Source: JAZKHE01 sp040385525 (GTDB lineage: Bacteria > Bacteroidota > Bacteroidia > UBA4408). From it: DNA of 44,641 nt. Positions within the stretch are counted from its first letter, which is position 1, and every line of letters starts with the position of its first letter. Both the position numbers and the translations under genes were made by a program. Shown here piece after piece: positions 14,770 through 23,150 of this stretch. The notes below the pieces were generated by a model. It made no database searches. It worked only from the letters and a program-made list of their open reading frames with translations, and was not told the origin of the DNA. The stretch is from assembly GCA_040385525.1 (NCBI GenBank), contig JAZKHE010000008.1, forward strand, positions 1 through 44,641, read 5' to 3'.

Positions 14770-15396
14770 ATGACGAAGCGTTTTCTTATAGCCTTTATTT
14801 TTGTTTTGTGCTCAAAATTTATTTTTGCACAAAGTGAGTTATTAGGCGAAGACGAAAAAACGGCAATCAAAATTATTTCAGGAATAAAAGCGTATGCGAC
14901 TGTTGTTGATGGCGATACTTTACCCATGGTGTATTTAAAAACGTACGTTGTTGCATCAAACTTAGTTTTTAAAAATCAAAAAGAAAAAAGTGCTTACACT
15001 AGTTTGGTGCGCAAAGTAAAAAAGGCGTATCCGTATGCTAAACTCGCATCAACAAAATTAAAATTATACAACAAATTATTAGAAGGTCAGCCCGAAGCCG
15101 TTAAAAAAGCTTTGATGAAAAAAGTAGAAGATGAGTTAAAGGCTGAGTTAGAAGACGACTTAAAAGACTTTACTTTATCGGAAGGAAAAATATTATTAAA
15201 GTTGATTGATAGAGAAACGGGTAACACATCCTACGAATTAGTAAAAGAATTGCGTGGTGCGGTTTCGGCTGTATTTTGGCAATCGTTATCGCGTTTGTTT
15301 GGTGCAAATTTAAAATCAGATTTTGACCCAATAAACAACAAAGAAGACCGCCGTATAGATGATATAGTTGTGCTTATAGAAAGAGGAGATATTTAG
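14770..15396 (+). CDS. DUF4294 domain-containing protein
   Basis: Exported protein of 208 residues with a signal peptide (FLIAFIFVLCSKFIFAQ). The core is DUF4294: DGDTLPMVYLKTYVV, then LVRKVKKAYPYAKLASTKL, and LSEGKILLKLIDRETGNTSYELVKELRG followed by AVFWQSLSRLFGANLK. The family is restricted largely to Bacteroidota and has no assigned function. It follows accC by 39 nt on the same strand and may share its transcript. The attC-like element of cassette B begins 4 nt after its stop codon, so the cassette has inserted directly against the gene end. Confidence 0.88.
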   Translation: MTKRFLIAFIFVLCSKFIFAQSELLGEDEKTAIKIISGIKAYATVVDGDTLPMVYLKTYVVASNLVFKNQKEKSAYTSLVRKVKKAYPYAKLASTKLKLYNKLLEGQPEAVKKALMKKVEDELKAELEDDLKDFTLSEGKILLKLIDRETGNTSYELVKELRGAVSAVFWQSLSRLFGANLKSDFDPINNKEDRRIDDIVVLIERGDI

Positions 15397-15400
15397 TTTA

Positions 15401-15549
15401 TATAACGGTTTGGGGCTAGAAGAAGTGTGGATTTTAAAAGCACTAAACTTTCTCTCTCCACTGAACTTGATACTAAGTTCAATTTTTTATTTAACCAAAA
15501 ACTATCTTTGGAATATGAAAACCTCCCTTTTGGTAGATGCTGTTAGCGG
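15401..15549. repeat. attC-like imperfect palindrome at the 3' end of cassette B
   Basis: This 149-nt element lies 3' of the minus-strand J-domain gene. It starts TATAACGGTTTGGGGCT and ends TGGTAGATGCTGTTAGCGG (15531-15549), matching 17 of 19 bases with the cassette A end; the opposite end shares CGGTTTGGRGCT. The centre holds a TGAACTT/AAGTTCA hairpin near 15462-15481. Read with the gene, the first box is CCGCTAAC and the last is GTTATAT, comparable to the RYYYAAC and GTTRRRY boxes of integron attC. The middle differs from copy A, as expected for attC sites. Confidence 0.62.
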
Positions 15550-15581
15550 CTGCCTTGCTGTCGGTCAGATGGTCAGTCTTG

Positions 15582-16586
15582 TCAATATTCTTCTTCAAAT
15601 TCATAGATGTCGCTTAATGACTTTTCAGTTGATTTTGTTATTACTCCTTTAGTATTTAACCTGTCAATGATAAGGTCGCATATCATTTGTGCAATTTCTA
15701 AATCAATCTCCCCTGGATTTGGTAAGAACCTAAAGAAAATATGAAAGGGATTTCTTTTACGATAGTCAATTTGAAAGTCCTTGGATTCTTCAATCTCTTT
15801 AATCAATTTTTCAATTTCATACCTATGTAAATTCTCATTGCCTCGTAATCGTCTTTGAAAAAAATTAAATCTTGTCGTTAAGAAACTAATCAAGTCATCC
15901 TTTGAGAACTTCAAGTATCTTTTTTTCTCTCTTATTTCATAATGATGGAGGTTAGCGGCTAACCATTTTGTAAAAAGAGTAAAGATTGCATTTTGGGTTG
16001 ATTCAAGTTTGTAATTTTTTTTAATCGCTTCGTCCTTTCTTTCGGCAGTTTTGATTCTTGTCCAAAGCATGCCCATAGCAAATAAAGATGTAATCCAAAT
16101 AATTGTAAACTCTCCATTAAATTGGTAAAGAAATCCAAGTAGTGGATGGTCTTTAACGATTGTTGGAAAAGCCCAAAGAGCAGTTATTATGGTAGTAATG
16201 ACCAAACTTGTAATTTTTGGAGTTGAATGTTGTCTGTGAAAATCTGTTATACTGTCTTGAAGTTTTACAGTCAAACTTGAATTCTTTTTTTCAATACTTT
16301 CTGTCGCAACTTCTTCTTTCCTCGTTATTGCTAAATCTTTCAATACTTTGGCTAAAGCAGTAATATCATTTTTTGTAGCTAATGATGTGTTTCCACTTTC
16401 AAGAAACTCAAGAGCTGATTGAATTTCCATGTAGAAATCTTTGTCCTTGTCCGATTTAAAGCTGCCATGATTCTTGTCAGGGTGAACTTTTTTAATTAAA
16501 GATTTTAGCTCTCTTTTTATCTCGTCTGCTTCAGAGACATCAAGGTCAAAATGTGATATAATTTCATCTATTGATTTAAAGTCCAT
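15582..16586 (-). CDS. J-domain membrane protein (cassette B cargo)
   Basis: Protein of 334 residues with an N-terminal J-domain (residues 5-65) holding the HPD motif in KKVHPDKNHG, so it could stimulate an Hsp70 ATPase. A charged linker follows. Two hydrophobic helices (ITSLVITTIITALWAF and FTIIWITSLFAMGMLW, about residues 130-180) mark it as membrane-bound, and the charged C-terminal domain has the motif RFLPNPGEIDLEIAQ. The C-terminal domain is not recognised. It is the only gene in cassette B, between a promoter/leader module and an attC-like element. Membrane J-proteins of this kind recur in defence islands, but no defence partner is visible here. Confidence 0.75.
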   Translation of the reverse strand: MDFKSIDEIISHFDLDVSEADEIKRELKSLIKKVHPDKNHGSFKSDKDKDFYMEIQSALEFLESGNTSLATKNDITALAKVLKDLAITRKEEVATESIEKKNSSLTVKLQDSITDFHRQHSTPKITSLVITTIITALWAFPTIVKDHPLLGFLYQFNGEFTIIWITSLFAMGMLWTRIKTAERKDEAIKKNYKLESTQNAIFTLFTKWLAANLHHYEIREKKRYLKFSKDDLISFLTTRFNFFQRRLRGNENLHRYEIEKLIKEIEESKDFQIDYRKRNPFHIFFRFLPNPGEIDLEIAQMICDLIIDRLNTKGVITKSTEKSLSDIYEFEEEY

Positions 16587-16644
16587 ACTGTTTGTTTTAA
16601 GTTATTCGGTTCAAGTTCGCATTGTCACCAAAAGGTTGCTACCT

Positions 16645-16758
16645 ACTTGTATATGGGTCTGACAAAATCATACTTATACACGCAATTTTGTATATAGCTC
16701 TGATAAACATCAGGCTTATTTATTTTATCAAATATATTCCTTTTTTGTAATAAATCAA
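16645..16758 (-). promoter_or_regulatory. Cassette B promoter and structured leader
   Basis: On the minus strand TTG (16758-16756), a 19-nt spacer and TATATTTG (16736-16729) are followed by ATAAAATAAATAAGC. The leader of about 135 nt contains a direct repeat, TGATGTTTATCAGAGC at its first copy and TGATTTTGTCAGACCC at its second. The copies end at 16692 and 16651, exactly 41 nt apart, the same spacing as in cassette A although the repeat sequence is different. Identity to A is concentrated in the promoter and the 15 nt after it. Confidence 0.7.
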
Positions 16759-16837
16759 ATGTTGAATTAATTTTTAATATGTGCAATTTTTTTGTAATCT
16801 ATTAAATAGTTGCCTTCTGTCATTTTCATAAATACAA

Positions 16838-16867
16838 TTGGTATAAATGGTAAGTTTATTAGCTTTG
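16838..16867 (+). promoter_or_regulatory. Promoter of the RsmI-like methyltransferase gene
   Basis: TTG (16838-16840), a 19-nt spacer and TAGCTTTG (16860-16867) match the Bacteroidota consensus fully. The leader to the ATG at 16884 is about 10 nt. The gap 16587-16883 otherwise holds only the cassette B leader and promoter. Confidence 0.75.
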
Positions 16868-16883
16868 TGTATTATTTGTTATT

Positions 16884-17597
16884 ATGAACCGAGGCAAACT
16901 TTATTTAATACCATCGTTACTCTGCGAAACAGAAACACCGTATCAGTTTTTTTCGCAACACATTAAAGAGGTAATTAATAACACCGACGAATATATTGTT
17001 GAAGATTTAAAACATGCCCGCCGGTTTTTAAAACAAATGGGCATAGAAAAACCACTCATGCAAATTGCAATGCACGAAATGGGTAAACATGCCGATAAAA
17101 CCGCTTATTTCGGTTATTTTAAAAGTATTGAAGCAGGTAAAAATATTGGTGTAATTAGCGAAGCAGGTTGCCCTGGTGTTGCCGACCCAGGCGCAGAAAT
17201 TGTAAGCTTAGCGCATTCTAAAAATATAGAAGTTGTTCCATTAATTGGTCCTTCATCGTTGCTATTGGCATTAATGGCAAGTGGTTTTAACGGACAAAGT
17301 TTTGCCTTTGTTGGTTATTTGCCTATTGATAAAACAGAGCGCATAAAACGAATTAAATATTTAGAGCAAACTGCCGATAAAAATAGCCAAACGCAATTGT
17401 TTATTGAAACGCCTTTTAGAAACAATCAAGTATTAAAAGATATTTTAGATAATTGCAAAAGCGATACTTATTTAAGCATTGCTGCCGATATAACAATGCC
17501 CACACAATTTATTAAAACCAAAAGTATAAAAGACTGGAAAAAAGAAATTCCAGAATTGCACAAACGCCCTTGTGTGTTTTCTATTTATGTAAAATAA
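16884..17597 (+). CDS. SAM-dependent tetrapyrrole-type methyltransferase (RsmI-like)
   Basis: Cytoplasmic methyltransferase of 237 residues from the tetrapyrrole-methylase fold class that includes RsmI, the 16S rRNA C1402 2'-O-methyltransferase. Characteristic segments are GKLYLIPSLLCE, VEDLKHARRFLK, GVISEAGCPGVADPGAEIV near residues 90-110, PLIGPSSLLLALMASGFNGQSF and LFIETPFRNN. Compared with canonical RsmI it is shorter, with a SEAGCPGVADPG loop rather than SDAGTPGISDPG. It is probably the second paralogue usual in Bacteroidota, so the RNA target is uncertain. It is 7 nt upstream of an exonuclease gene on the same strand. Confidence 0.85.
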   Translation: MNRGKLYLIPSLLCETETPYQFFSQHIKEVINNTDEYIVEDLKHARRFLKQMGIEKPLMQIAMHEMGKHADKTAYFGYFKSIEAGKNIGVISEAGCPGVADPGAEIVSLAHSKNIEVVPLIGPSSLLLALMASGFNGQSFAFVGYLPIDKTERIKRIKYLEQTADKNSQTQLFIETPFRNNQVLKDILDNCKSDTYLSIAADITMPTQFIKTKSIKDWKKEIPELHKRPCVFSIYVK

Positions 17598-17604
17598 ACT
17601 GTTA

Positions 17605-18117
17605 ATGTTTGCTGTTATAGATATAGAAACCTGTGGTGGTAAGTTTGTTCCTAACCAAAGCAGAATAACCGAAATATGTATTTTAATTCATGATGGATTA
17701 TCTGTTGTAGATAAATTTTCTACTTTAATTAATCCTGAGTGTTACATACAACCTATGTATACAAAACTTACGGGCATTACTAATTCAATGGTTGCCGATG
17801 CTCCAAAATTTTACGAAGTGGCAAAACAAATTCATACCATTACGGATGGAAAAATATTTGTTGCACACAACGTAACTTTCGATTATAATTTTGTGCGAGG
17901 AGAATTCGCTTCTTTGGGTTTTAATTATCAAAGAGAAACGCTTTGCACAGTAAAAATGAGTAGAAAACTAATTCCCGGAAAACCCTCCTACAGTCTGGGT
18001 AATTTGTGTCAATCGATTGGGATTCCCTTGCAAAATAGGCACAGAGCCGAGGGCGATGCTCAGGCTACTGCAATATTATTGAATTTATTGTTGCAAATAA
18101 ATTCAACCAGAAAATAG
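17605..18117 (+). CDS. DnaQ-like 3'-5' exonuclease
   Basis: DEDDh exonuclease of 170 residues. ExoI is FAVIDIETCGG (Asp and Glu, residues 5-7), ExoII is AHNVTFDYNFVRGEF, and ExoIII is HRAEGDAQA, giving all catalytic acids and the histidine. It resembles the epsilon subunit domain of DNA polymerase III. Unlike the larger Bacteroidota homologues it carries no GIY-YIG extension. It may be the proofreading subunit or a repair nuclease; the sequence does not decide. Seven nucleotides separate it from the methyltransferase gene, so co-transcription is likely. The tatA promoter lies downstream. Confidence 0.88.
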   Translation: MFAVIDIETCGGKFVPNQSRITEICILIHDGLSVVDKFSTLINPECYIQPMYTKLTGITNSMVADAPKFYEVAKQIHTITDGKIFVAHNVTFDYNFVRGEFASLGFNYQRETLCTVKMSRKLIPGKPSYSLGNLCQSIGIPLQNRHRAEGDAQATAILLNLLLQINSTRK

Positions 18118-18154
18118 TAAAAAGCTAAAATTTACGCATTTATCAAATATTTCG

Positions 18155-18162
18155 TACATTTG
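18155..18162 (+). promoter_or_regulatory. -7 box TACATTTG of the tatA gene
   Basis: TACATTTG fits TAnnTTTG and lies 20 nt before the tatA ATG at 18183. The -33 region (TTTACG) is a weak match. Confidence 0.55.
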
Positions 18163-18182
18163 CAGTATAAAATTTAAACACA

Positions 18183-18395
18183 ATGATTTCAAGTATTTTA
18201 TTAGGTATTTTAGGTGGATTAGGAACAACAGAAATTATTCTAATTCTTGCCATAATTTTATTAATGTTTGGTGGTCGTAAAATACCTGAATTAATGAAAG
18301 GTTTAGGTAAAGGCGTAAAAGAGTTTAAAGATGCTTCTAAAGGCAACACAACTGACGATAGCACGCCAACAACTACGCCAGATCAACAAAAATAA
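18183..18395 (+). CDS. tatA: Twin-arginine translocase subunit TatA/TatE
   Basis: Protein of 70 residues with the TatA layout: a short hydrophobic N-terminal helix (GTTEIILILAIILLMFGG), the hinge GGRKIPELMK, then an amphipathic helix (GLGKGVKEFKDASKG) and a short polar tail. TatA oligomerises at the inner membrane to let folded twin-arginine proteins cross. No tatC is in the window. It sits directly upstream of gatA, 44 nt apart, with its own -7 box. Length is at the short end of the family, which is normal in Bacteroidota. Confidence 0.93.
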   Translation: MISSILLGILGGLGTTEIILILAIILLMFGGRKIPELMKGLGKGVKEFKDASKGNTTDDSTPTTTPDQQK

Positions 18396-18439
18396 TTTTT
18401 TAATTTTCTTATTTTTTAATCCCTAATTCTATAATTAAG

Positions 18440-19861
18440 GTGTACACTTCTTTTTCTGAGGTTAAAATAGCTTTGCAACAAAAACAGGCAACATGCGAAA
18501 GCATTGTTAAGCACTATTTACAAGTTATTGAACAAAAAAAACACCTTAATGCTTTTAACGAAGTTTTTACAGAAAGTGCTTTGCAAAAAGCTACCGAAGT
18601 TGATGATAAAATTAAAAGCGGTACCGCTGGTAAATTAGCGGGAATGGTTATAGCTATTAAGGATAACATTTGTTACAAAGGACACAAGGTAAGCGTGTCT
18701 TCAAAAATTTTAGAAAATTTTCAATCCATTTATAGTTCAACTGTAGTTGAAAAACTATTGGCTGAAGACGCTATAATTATTGGCAGAACCAATTGCGATG
18801 AGTTTGCCATGGGGAGCTCAAACGAAAATTCTGCTTTTGGAAAAGTATTAAATCCTTTAGATGAAACTACCGTTCCTGGTGGTTCTTCGGGCGGTAGCGC
18901 AGTTGCAGTTGCTGCAGGTATGTGTTTAGCTTCTTTAGGAACCGATACTGGAGGCTCTATTCGTCAGCCAGCTTCGTTTACAGGAACTGTTGGTTTAAAA
19001 CCAACTTATGGCAGAGTTTCTCGTCACGGAATTGTAGCTTATGCATCTTCATTCGATCAAGTTGGGCCGTTTTCTTCTAATGTAGAAGATACTGCTTTAA
19101 TAATGGAAGTTATTGCTGGGCAAGACGAGTACGATGCTACATTATCATCTCAAAAGGTAGATGATTACAGTAATTTTAACAAGCCCGAAAAATTAAAAAT
19201 TGCCTATATAAAAGATTGTTTTGATTCGGAAGGATTAGATGCTGAAATTAAATCGACTTTGCTAAATCATTTTGAAAAATTAAAACAACAAGGACATAGT
19301 GTTGAAGCGGTAGATTTTCCTTATTTGGATTTTTTAGTGCCAAGTTATTATGTGTTAACTACTGCCGAAGCTTCTTCAAATTTAGGAAGATACGACGGAA
19401 TGCGTTATGGTTTTAGAAGTGCAAATGCAACTGATTTAGAAAGCACTTATAAAAAATCGCGCAGCGAAGGTTTTGGCAAAGAAGTAAAACGCAGAATTAT
19501 GTTAGGTACTTTTGTTTTGAGCGAAGGTTACTACGATGCGTATTACGGAAAAGCACAAAAAGTTAGACGCTTATTATTAGATAAAACCAACGAAATTTTA
19601 GCGAAATACGATTTTATTGTAATGCCAACTACACCGAGTGTCGCGTTTAAATTTGGGCAAAATTCTAAAGACCCAATTAAAATGTATTTAGAAGATATTT
19701 TTACCGTACAAGCCAACTTAACGGGTTTGCCAGCCATATCAATTCCTGCTGGTAAAAACAAAAACAACTTACCATTTGGTATTCAACTAATGGGTAAAGC
19801 CTTTAGCGAAAAAGCATTGTTAAGCTTTGCTAACTATTTAGAAAAAGAAATAGTTAACTAG
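18440..19861 (+). CDS. gatA: Asp-tRNA(Asn)/Glu-tRNA(Gln) amidotransferase subunit A
   Basis: Amidase subunit of 473 residues of the GatCAB complex, which converts Glu-tRNA(Gln), or Asp-tRNA(Asn), to the amidated form using glutamine. The amidase catalytic set is present: the lysine in VIAIKDNICYKG (about residue 74), GGSSGGSAVAVAAG, and GTDTGGSIRQPASFTG with the nucleophilic serine. Length matches the family. Start is GTG at 18440, since no ATG or TTG gives a better N-terminus (MYTSFSEVKIALQQ). gatB and gatC are not adjacent, as is common in this phylum. Confidence 0.95.
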   Translation: MYTSFSEVKIALQQKQATCESIVKHYLQVIEQKKHLNAFNEVFTESALQKATEVDDKIKSGTAGKLAGMVIAIKDNICYKGHKVSVSSKILENFQSIYSSTVVEKLLAEDAIIIGRTNCDEFAMGSSNENSAFGKVLNPLDETTVPGGSSGGSAVAVAAGMCLASLGTDTGGSIRQPASFTGTVGLKPTYGRVSRHGIVAYASSFDQVGPFSSNVEDTALIMEVIAGQDEYDATLSSQKVDDYSNFNKPEKLKIAYIKDCFDSEGLDAEIKSTLLNHFEKLKQQGHSVEAVDFPYLDFLVPSYYVLTTAEASSNLGRYDGMRYGFRSANATDLESTYKKSRSEGFGKEVKRRIMLGTFVLSEGYYDAYYGKAQKVRRLLLDKTNEILAKYDFIVMPTTPSVAFKFGQNSKDPIKMYLEDIFTVQANLTGLPAISIPAGKNKNNLPFGIQLMGKAFSEKALLSFANYLEKEIVN

Positions 19862-19937
19862 TAAAGTTTTCTTTGTATCAATAACCCCTATTTAACTAAT
19901 CAACAAAGCAAGTAATAAGCTGTATTGGCTCTTTACG

Positions 19938-20090
19938 TTCATTTTTTGTCTTGACACAAAAAACGAACCAAAAAAAGTCAAGACAAAACGAATGCTAACA
20001 CACAAAGCCACTCGCTTTCGCGTTTTGTCAGGCTCACGCGCGTCTCTCGAATTTAAGTCTGTGCTTACTTGATAAAGTTTTGTGGTAAAC
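19938..20090. repeat. Intergenic Bacteroidota hairpin repeat, copy 2
   Basis: GTCTTGAC (19948-19955) and GTCAAGAC (19977-19984) form a perfect 8-bp inverted repeat around an A-rich loop containing CGAACCAAAAAAA. The following 100 nt are unusually GC-rich for this genome, with CGCTTTCGCG and CACGCGCG. The architecture matches the copy near 4281. The 313-nt gap between gatA and the next gene contains this repeat and a weak promoter (TATCTTCAG at about 20158) and no gene. Confidence 0.55.
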
Positions 20091-20174
20091 ACGCGACACT
20101 TAGTAAGATTTTTAGTTAAAATCACTTTCATTTCGTATTTCAAAAAACTAAATTTCGTATCTTCAGAGTGTAAA

Positions 20175-23150
20175 ATGAAGAAACAAGTCGTACTATTTAT
20201 TTTTTTTGTTTTAAGTATTGCTTATTTTATCGAAGCAAAAGCAATTTCGTTTACCGAAAACAAAGGACAGTGGCACAAAAATATTGTGTACAAATCAAAC
20301 TTTAGAGGCGGTAGTTTTTTTGCAGAAAAAAATGCGTTTACCATTCTATTGTTTCAAAACGATTTGTACGAATTTGCACATCATAATTTTAGAAATTCAA
20401 AAGTAATTCCTGTAAATCTGCACAGTTTTAAAATAGAGTTTTTAAACACGAATTCTAAATCAAAAATTGAAGCACAGTTGCCCAATAATTATAAACGAAA
20501 TTATTTTGTTGGTGCCGATTCGTCAAAATGGGCAAGTAATGTAAGCGATTACGATAAGGTTGTGTATACAAATTTTTACAACGGCATCGATTTAATTTTA
20601 CACAGCATTAACAATAATATTAAGTACGATTTTAAAGTAAAACCTAAAGCAAACGCTAAAACTATTAATTGGAAAATTAATGGCGTTGATAAAGTTTATT
20701 TAAAAAACAATCAAATTTTTGTTCACACTACTGTTGGCGATTACCTTTTAAAAACGCCAGTTTCGTATCAACTAAATACTAATGGCGATACAAATTTTGT
20801 AGCTTGTAATTATGTGTTAAATCAAGATAACACCATTTCTTTTTCTTTTCCAACTGGTTATGATTCAACTAAAGAATTAATAATTGACCCAGAGTTGGTT
20901 TTTGCAACATTTACAGGTTCTGTATCTGATAACTGGGGTTTTTGTGCAACATACGATATTTTTGGAAATGCCTACGCAGGTGGAATAACTTTTGGTGCTA
21001 ATTACCCAACAACTACTGGCGCTTTTCAAACCACATTTGGTGGAGGTACTTCAAGCACACCGCCATATTTAGCAGTAGATATTTCTATTTCTGTTTTTTC
21101 TCCAGACGGTAGCACTTTATTATATTCTACATTGTTGGGAGGAGCTCGTAACGAAATGCCATTGAGCATGGTTTGCAATAGAAACAACGAGCTAATTGTT
21201 TTTTCAAGAACCTACTCACAAAATTTCCCAATGGTTAATAATACATACGATGCAACTTTTAATGGCGTTTGCGATTTAACTTTAACACGTTTTAAGCGCG
21301 ATTTATCCGGTTTAGTTGGTTCTACATTTATTGGAGGTAGTGGCGAAGATGGCGTAAATGTGTATGCAGAAGAAGATACTTTAGGATTTTTAAAATACAA
21401 TTATGGAGATGATGCACGCGGCGAAGTGCAAATTGACGACGACAATAATATTTATTTTACTTCTTCTACAAAATCAAACGATTTTCCTGTAAATGGTTTT
21501 CAAACTACATTTGGTGGCGTGCAAGATGCGGTAGTTGGTAAATTTAATCCGAGTTTAAGTAATTTATTGTGGTGCAATTTTATTGGTGGTAATAAATTTG
21601 ATGCTGGTTATGCTTTATTTGTTGAGAAAAATAAAGATGTTTTAATTTGTGGTGGCACAGAAAGTAAAAATATTTTAACCATAGGAACAGGTATTGAAAA
21701 AACTTATCAAGGCGGAATAGCAGATGGATTTGTTGCGCGTATTGATGCAAGTGGAACTTCACAAAAATCATTTAGTTACATAGGCACAAATAGTTATGAT
21801 CAAACTTTTTTTGTACAACAAGATAAAAATGGCGCTGTTTTTTTATTAGGACAAACAAAAGGTGTTTTCCCAGTAACCGCAGGCGTATACAATAACCCGA
21901 ATAGTGGTATTTTTGTACAGAAATTTAATAAAGATTTAACTACTGTTTTAATGAGCACTGTTTTGGGTTCTGGTAGCGGAGTTCCTGATATTGTCCCAAG
22001 TGCTTTTTCTGCCGATAAATGCGATAACATTTATATTGCAGGTTGGGGTGGCTCTTTAAGTGGATACAATAGAGACGAAACTTTTTCAATTAATTTACCA
22101 ACTACTGCTAATGCATATCAAGCAACTTCTGATAGTAGCGATTTTTATTTTATGGTGTTAGATAACGATGCAACATCATTAATTTACGCAACTTATTTTG
22201 GCGGCAAAATAAGCCATGAACATGTAGATGGCGGAACGAGTCGTTTTGATAAAGAAGGTTACATTTATCAAGCAATTTGTGGAGGTTGTGGCGGAAATTC
22301 TGATATGCCAACTACACCAAGTGCTTGGAGTACCAGAAATGAAAGTAGTAATTGTAATAATGCTATAGTTAAATTTGAGTTTGATTTAAAGAAAACAATT
22401 GCAGAGTTTTTAATAGAACCATTAATTGACGAAGGTTGTGCGCCTTTTAAAGTTGACTTTCAAAATTATAGTAAATCGGCTTTGCAATACGAATGGAATT
22501 TTGGCGACGGATCAAAAGTAGATTCATTAGAGAATACATCTCACAATTTTAAAAAAGCTGGTGAGTATAACGTTCAGCTCATTGCTCAAAACAGAAAATC
22601 GTGTAATGTTAGAGATACTAGTTATCGTAAAATAATTGTTCATCCCAAACCAGATGTTATTGCAATGGCTGATACAACTATACGTTCGGGCGATGCTGTA
22701 AAATTATGGGCTTACAACGATTCGGTTTATTATTGGTATCCGCCGTATAATACGAGTTGCGAAAAATGTCAGGTGAGTTATGCAAAGCCAGATACGGTTA
22801 CAACTTATTATGTAAATGTTTTTAATCAGTATGGTTGTACAGACAAAGACACAGTTAATGTGCGAATGATTTATACACCAACTTTATACATTCCTAATTG
22901 TTTTACGCCCAACAACAATGGTTTGAATGAAATTTTTAAACCAGTTTTTTTAGCTATGACAGAAATAAGTGTAACGATTTACAATAGGTGGGACGAGATA
23001 ATTTATATTTGGGACGAATTAAATGGTGGTTGGGATGGCAAAATAGATGGGCGAGAAGCACCGCAAGGTGTTTACATTTATCATTTAACTGGTGTAGATA
23101 GAAATGGTGATAAAGTAAAACAAATAGGTAGTTTTACACTGTTGCGTTAG
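20175..23150 (+). CDS. Type IX secreted SBBP/PKD-repeat surface protein
   Basis: Secreted protein of 991 residues. The start is the ATG at 20175, giving a proper signal peptide (KKQVVLFIFFVLSIAYFIEA); upstream in-frame codons back to 20082 fall inside repeat sequence. After the signal lies a DUF7948-type region (ISFTENKGQWHKNIVYKSNF), then repeated SBBP-like beta-propeller blades (recurring YSTLLGG, STFIGGSGED, YATYFGG). A PKD domain follows (EWNFGDGSKVDSLENTSHNF), and last a C-terminal gliding-motility/type B sorting domain (IPNCFTPNNNGLNEIFKP, ending GSFTLLR). It would cross the outer membrane through PorV-linked type IX secretion. Ligand unknown. Confidence 0.9.
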   Translation: MKKQVVLFIFFVLSIAYFIEAKAISFTENKGQWHKNIVYKSNFRGGSFFAEKNAFTILLFQNDLYEFAHHNFRNSKVIPVNLHSFKIEFLNTNSKSKIEAQLPNNYKRNYFVGADSSKWASNVSDYDKVVYTNFYNGIDLILHSINNNIKYDFKVKPKANAKTINWKINGVDKVYLKNNQIFVHTTVGDYLLKTPVSYQLNTNGDTNFVACNYVLNQDNTISFSFPTGYDSTKELIIDPELVFATFTGSVSDNWGFCATYDIFGNAYAGGITFGANYPTTTGAFQTTFGGGTSSTPPYLAVDISISVFSPDGSTLLYSTLLGGARNEMPLSMVCNRNNELIVFSRTYSQNFPMVNNTYDATFNGVCDLTLTRFKRDLSGLVGSTFIGGSGEDGVNVYAEEDTLGFLKYNYGDDARGEVQIDDDNNIYFTSSTKSNDFPVNGFQTTFGGVQDAVVGKFNPSLSNLLWCNFIGGNKFDAGYALFVEKNKDVLICGGTESKNILTIGTGIEKTYQGGIADGFVARIDASGTSQKSFSYIGTNSYDQTFFVQQDKNGAVFLLGQTKGVFPVTAGVYNNPNSGIFVQKFNKDLTTVLMSTVLGSGSGVPDIVPSAFSADKCDNIYIAGWGGSLSGYNRDETFSINLPTTANAYQATSDSSDFYFMVLDNDATSLIYATYFGGKISHEHVDGGTSRFDKEGYIYQAICGGCGGNSDMPTTPSAWSTRNESSNCNNAIVKFEFDLKKTIAEFLIEPLIDEGCAPFKVDFQNYSKSALQYEWNFGDGSKVDSLENTSHNFKKAGEYNVQLIAQNRKSCNVRDTSYRKIIVHPKPDVIAMADTTIRSGDAVKLWAYNDSVYYWYPPYNTSCEKCQVSYAKPDTVTTYYVNVFNQYGCTDKDTVNVRMIYTPTLYIPNCFTPNNNGLNEIFKPVFLAMTEISVTIYNRWDEIIYIWDELNGGWDGKIDGREAPQGVYIYHLTGVDRNGDKVKQIGSFTLLR

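Noticed and set aside
14469..14927. 152-codon minus-strand frame spanning the accC/DUF4294 junction
   Set aside because: Antisense to two well-supported genes; no promoter or recognisable domain.
15582..16586. J-domain protein as part of a known phage-defence system
   Set aside because: No partner gene in the cassette and its C-terminal domain is unrecognised; the association would be speculation.
20082..20174. N-terminal extension of the type IX secreted protein
   Set aside because: Would put about 31 residues before the signal peptide and is encoded by repeat-derived sequence.
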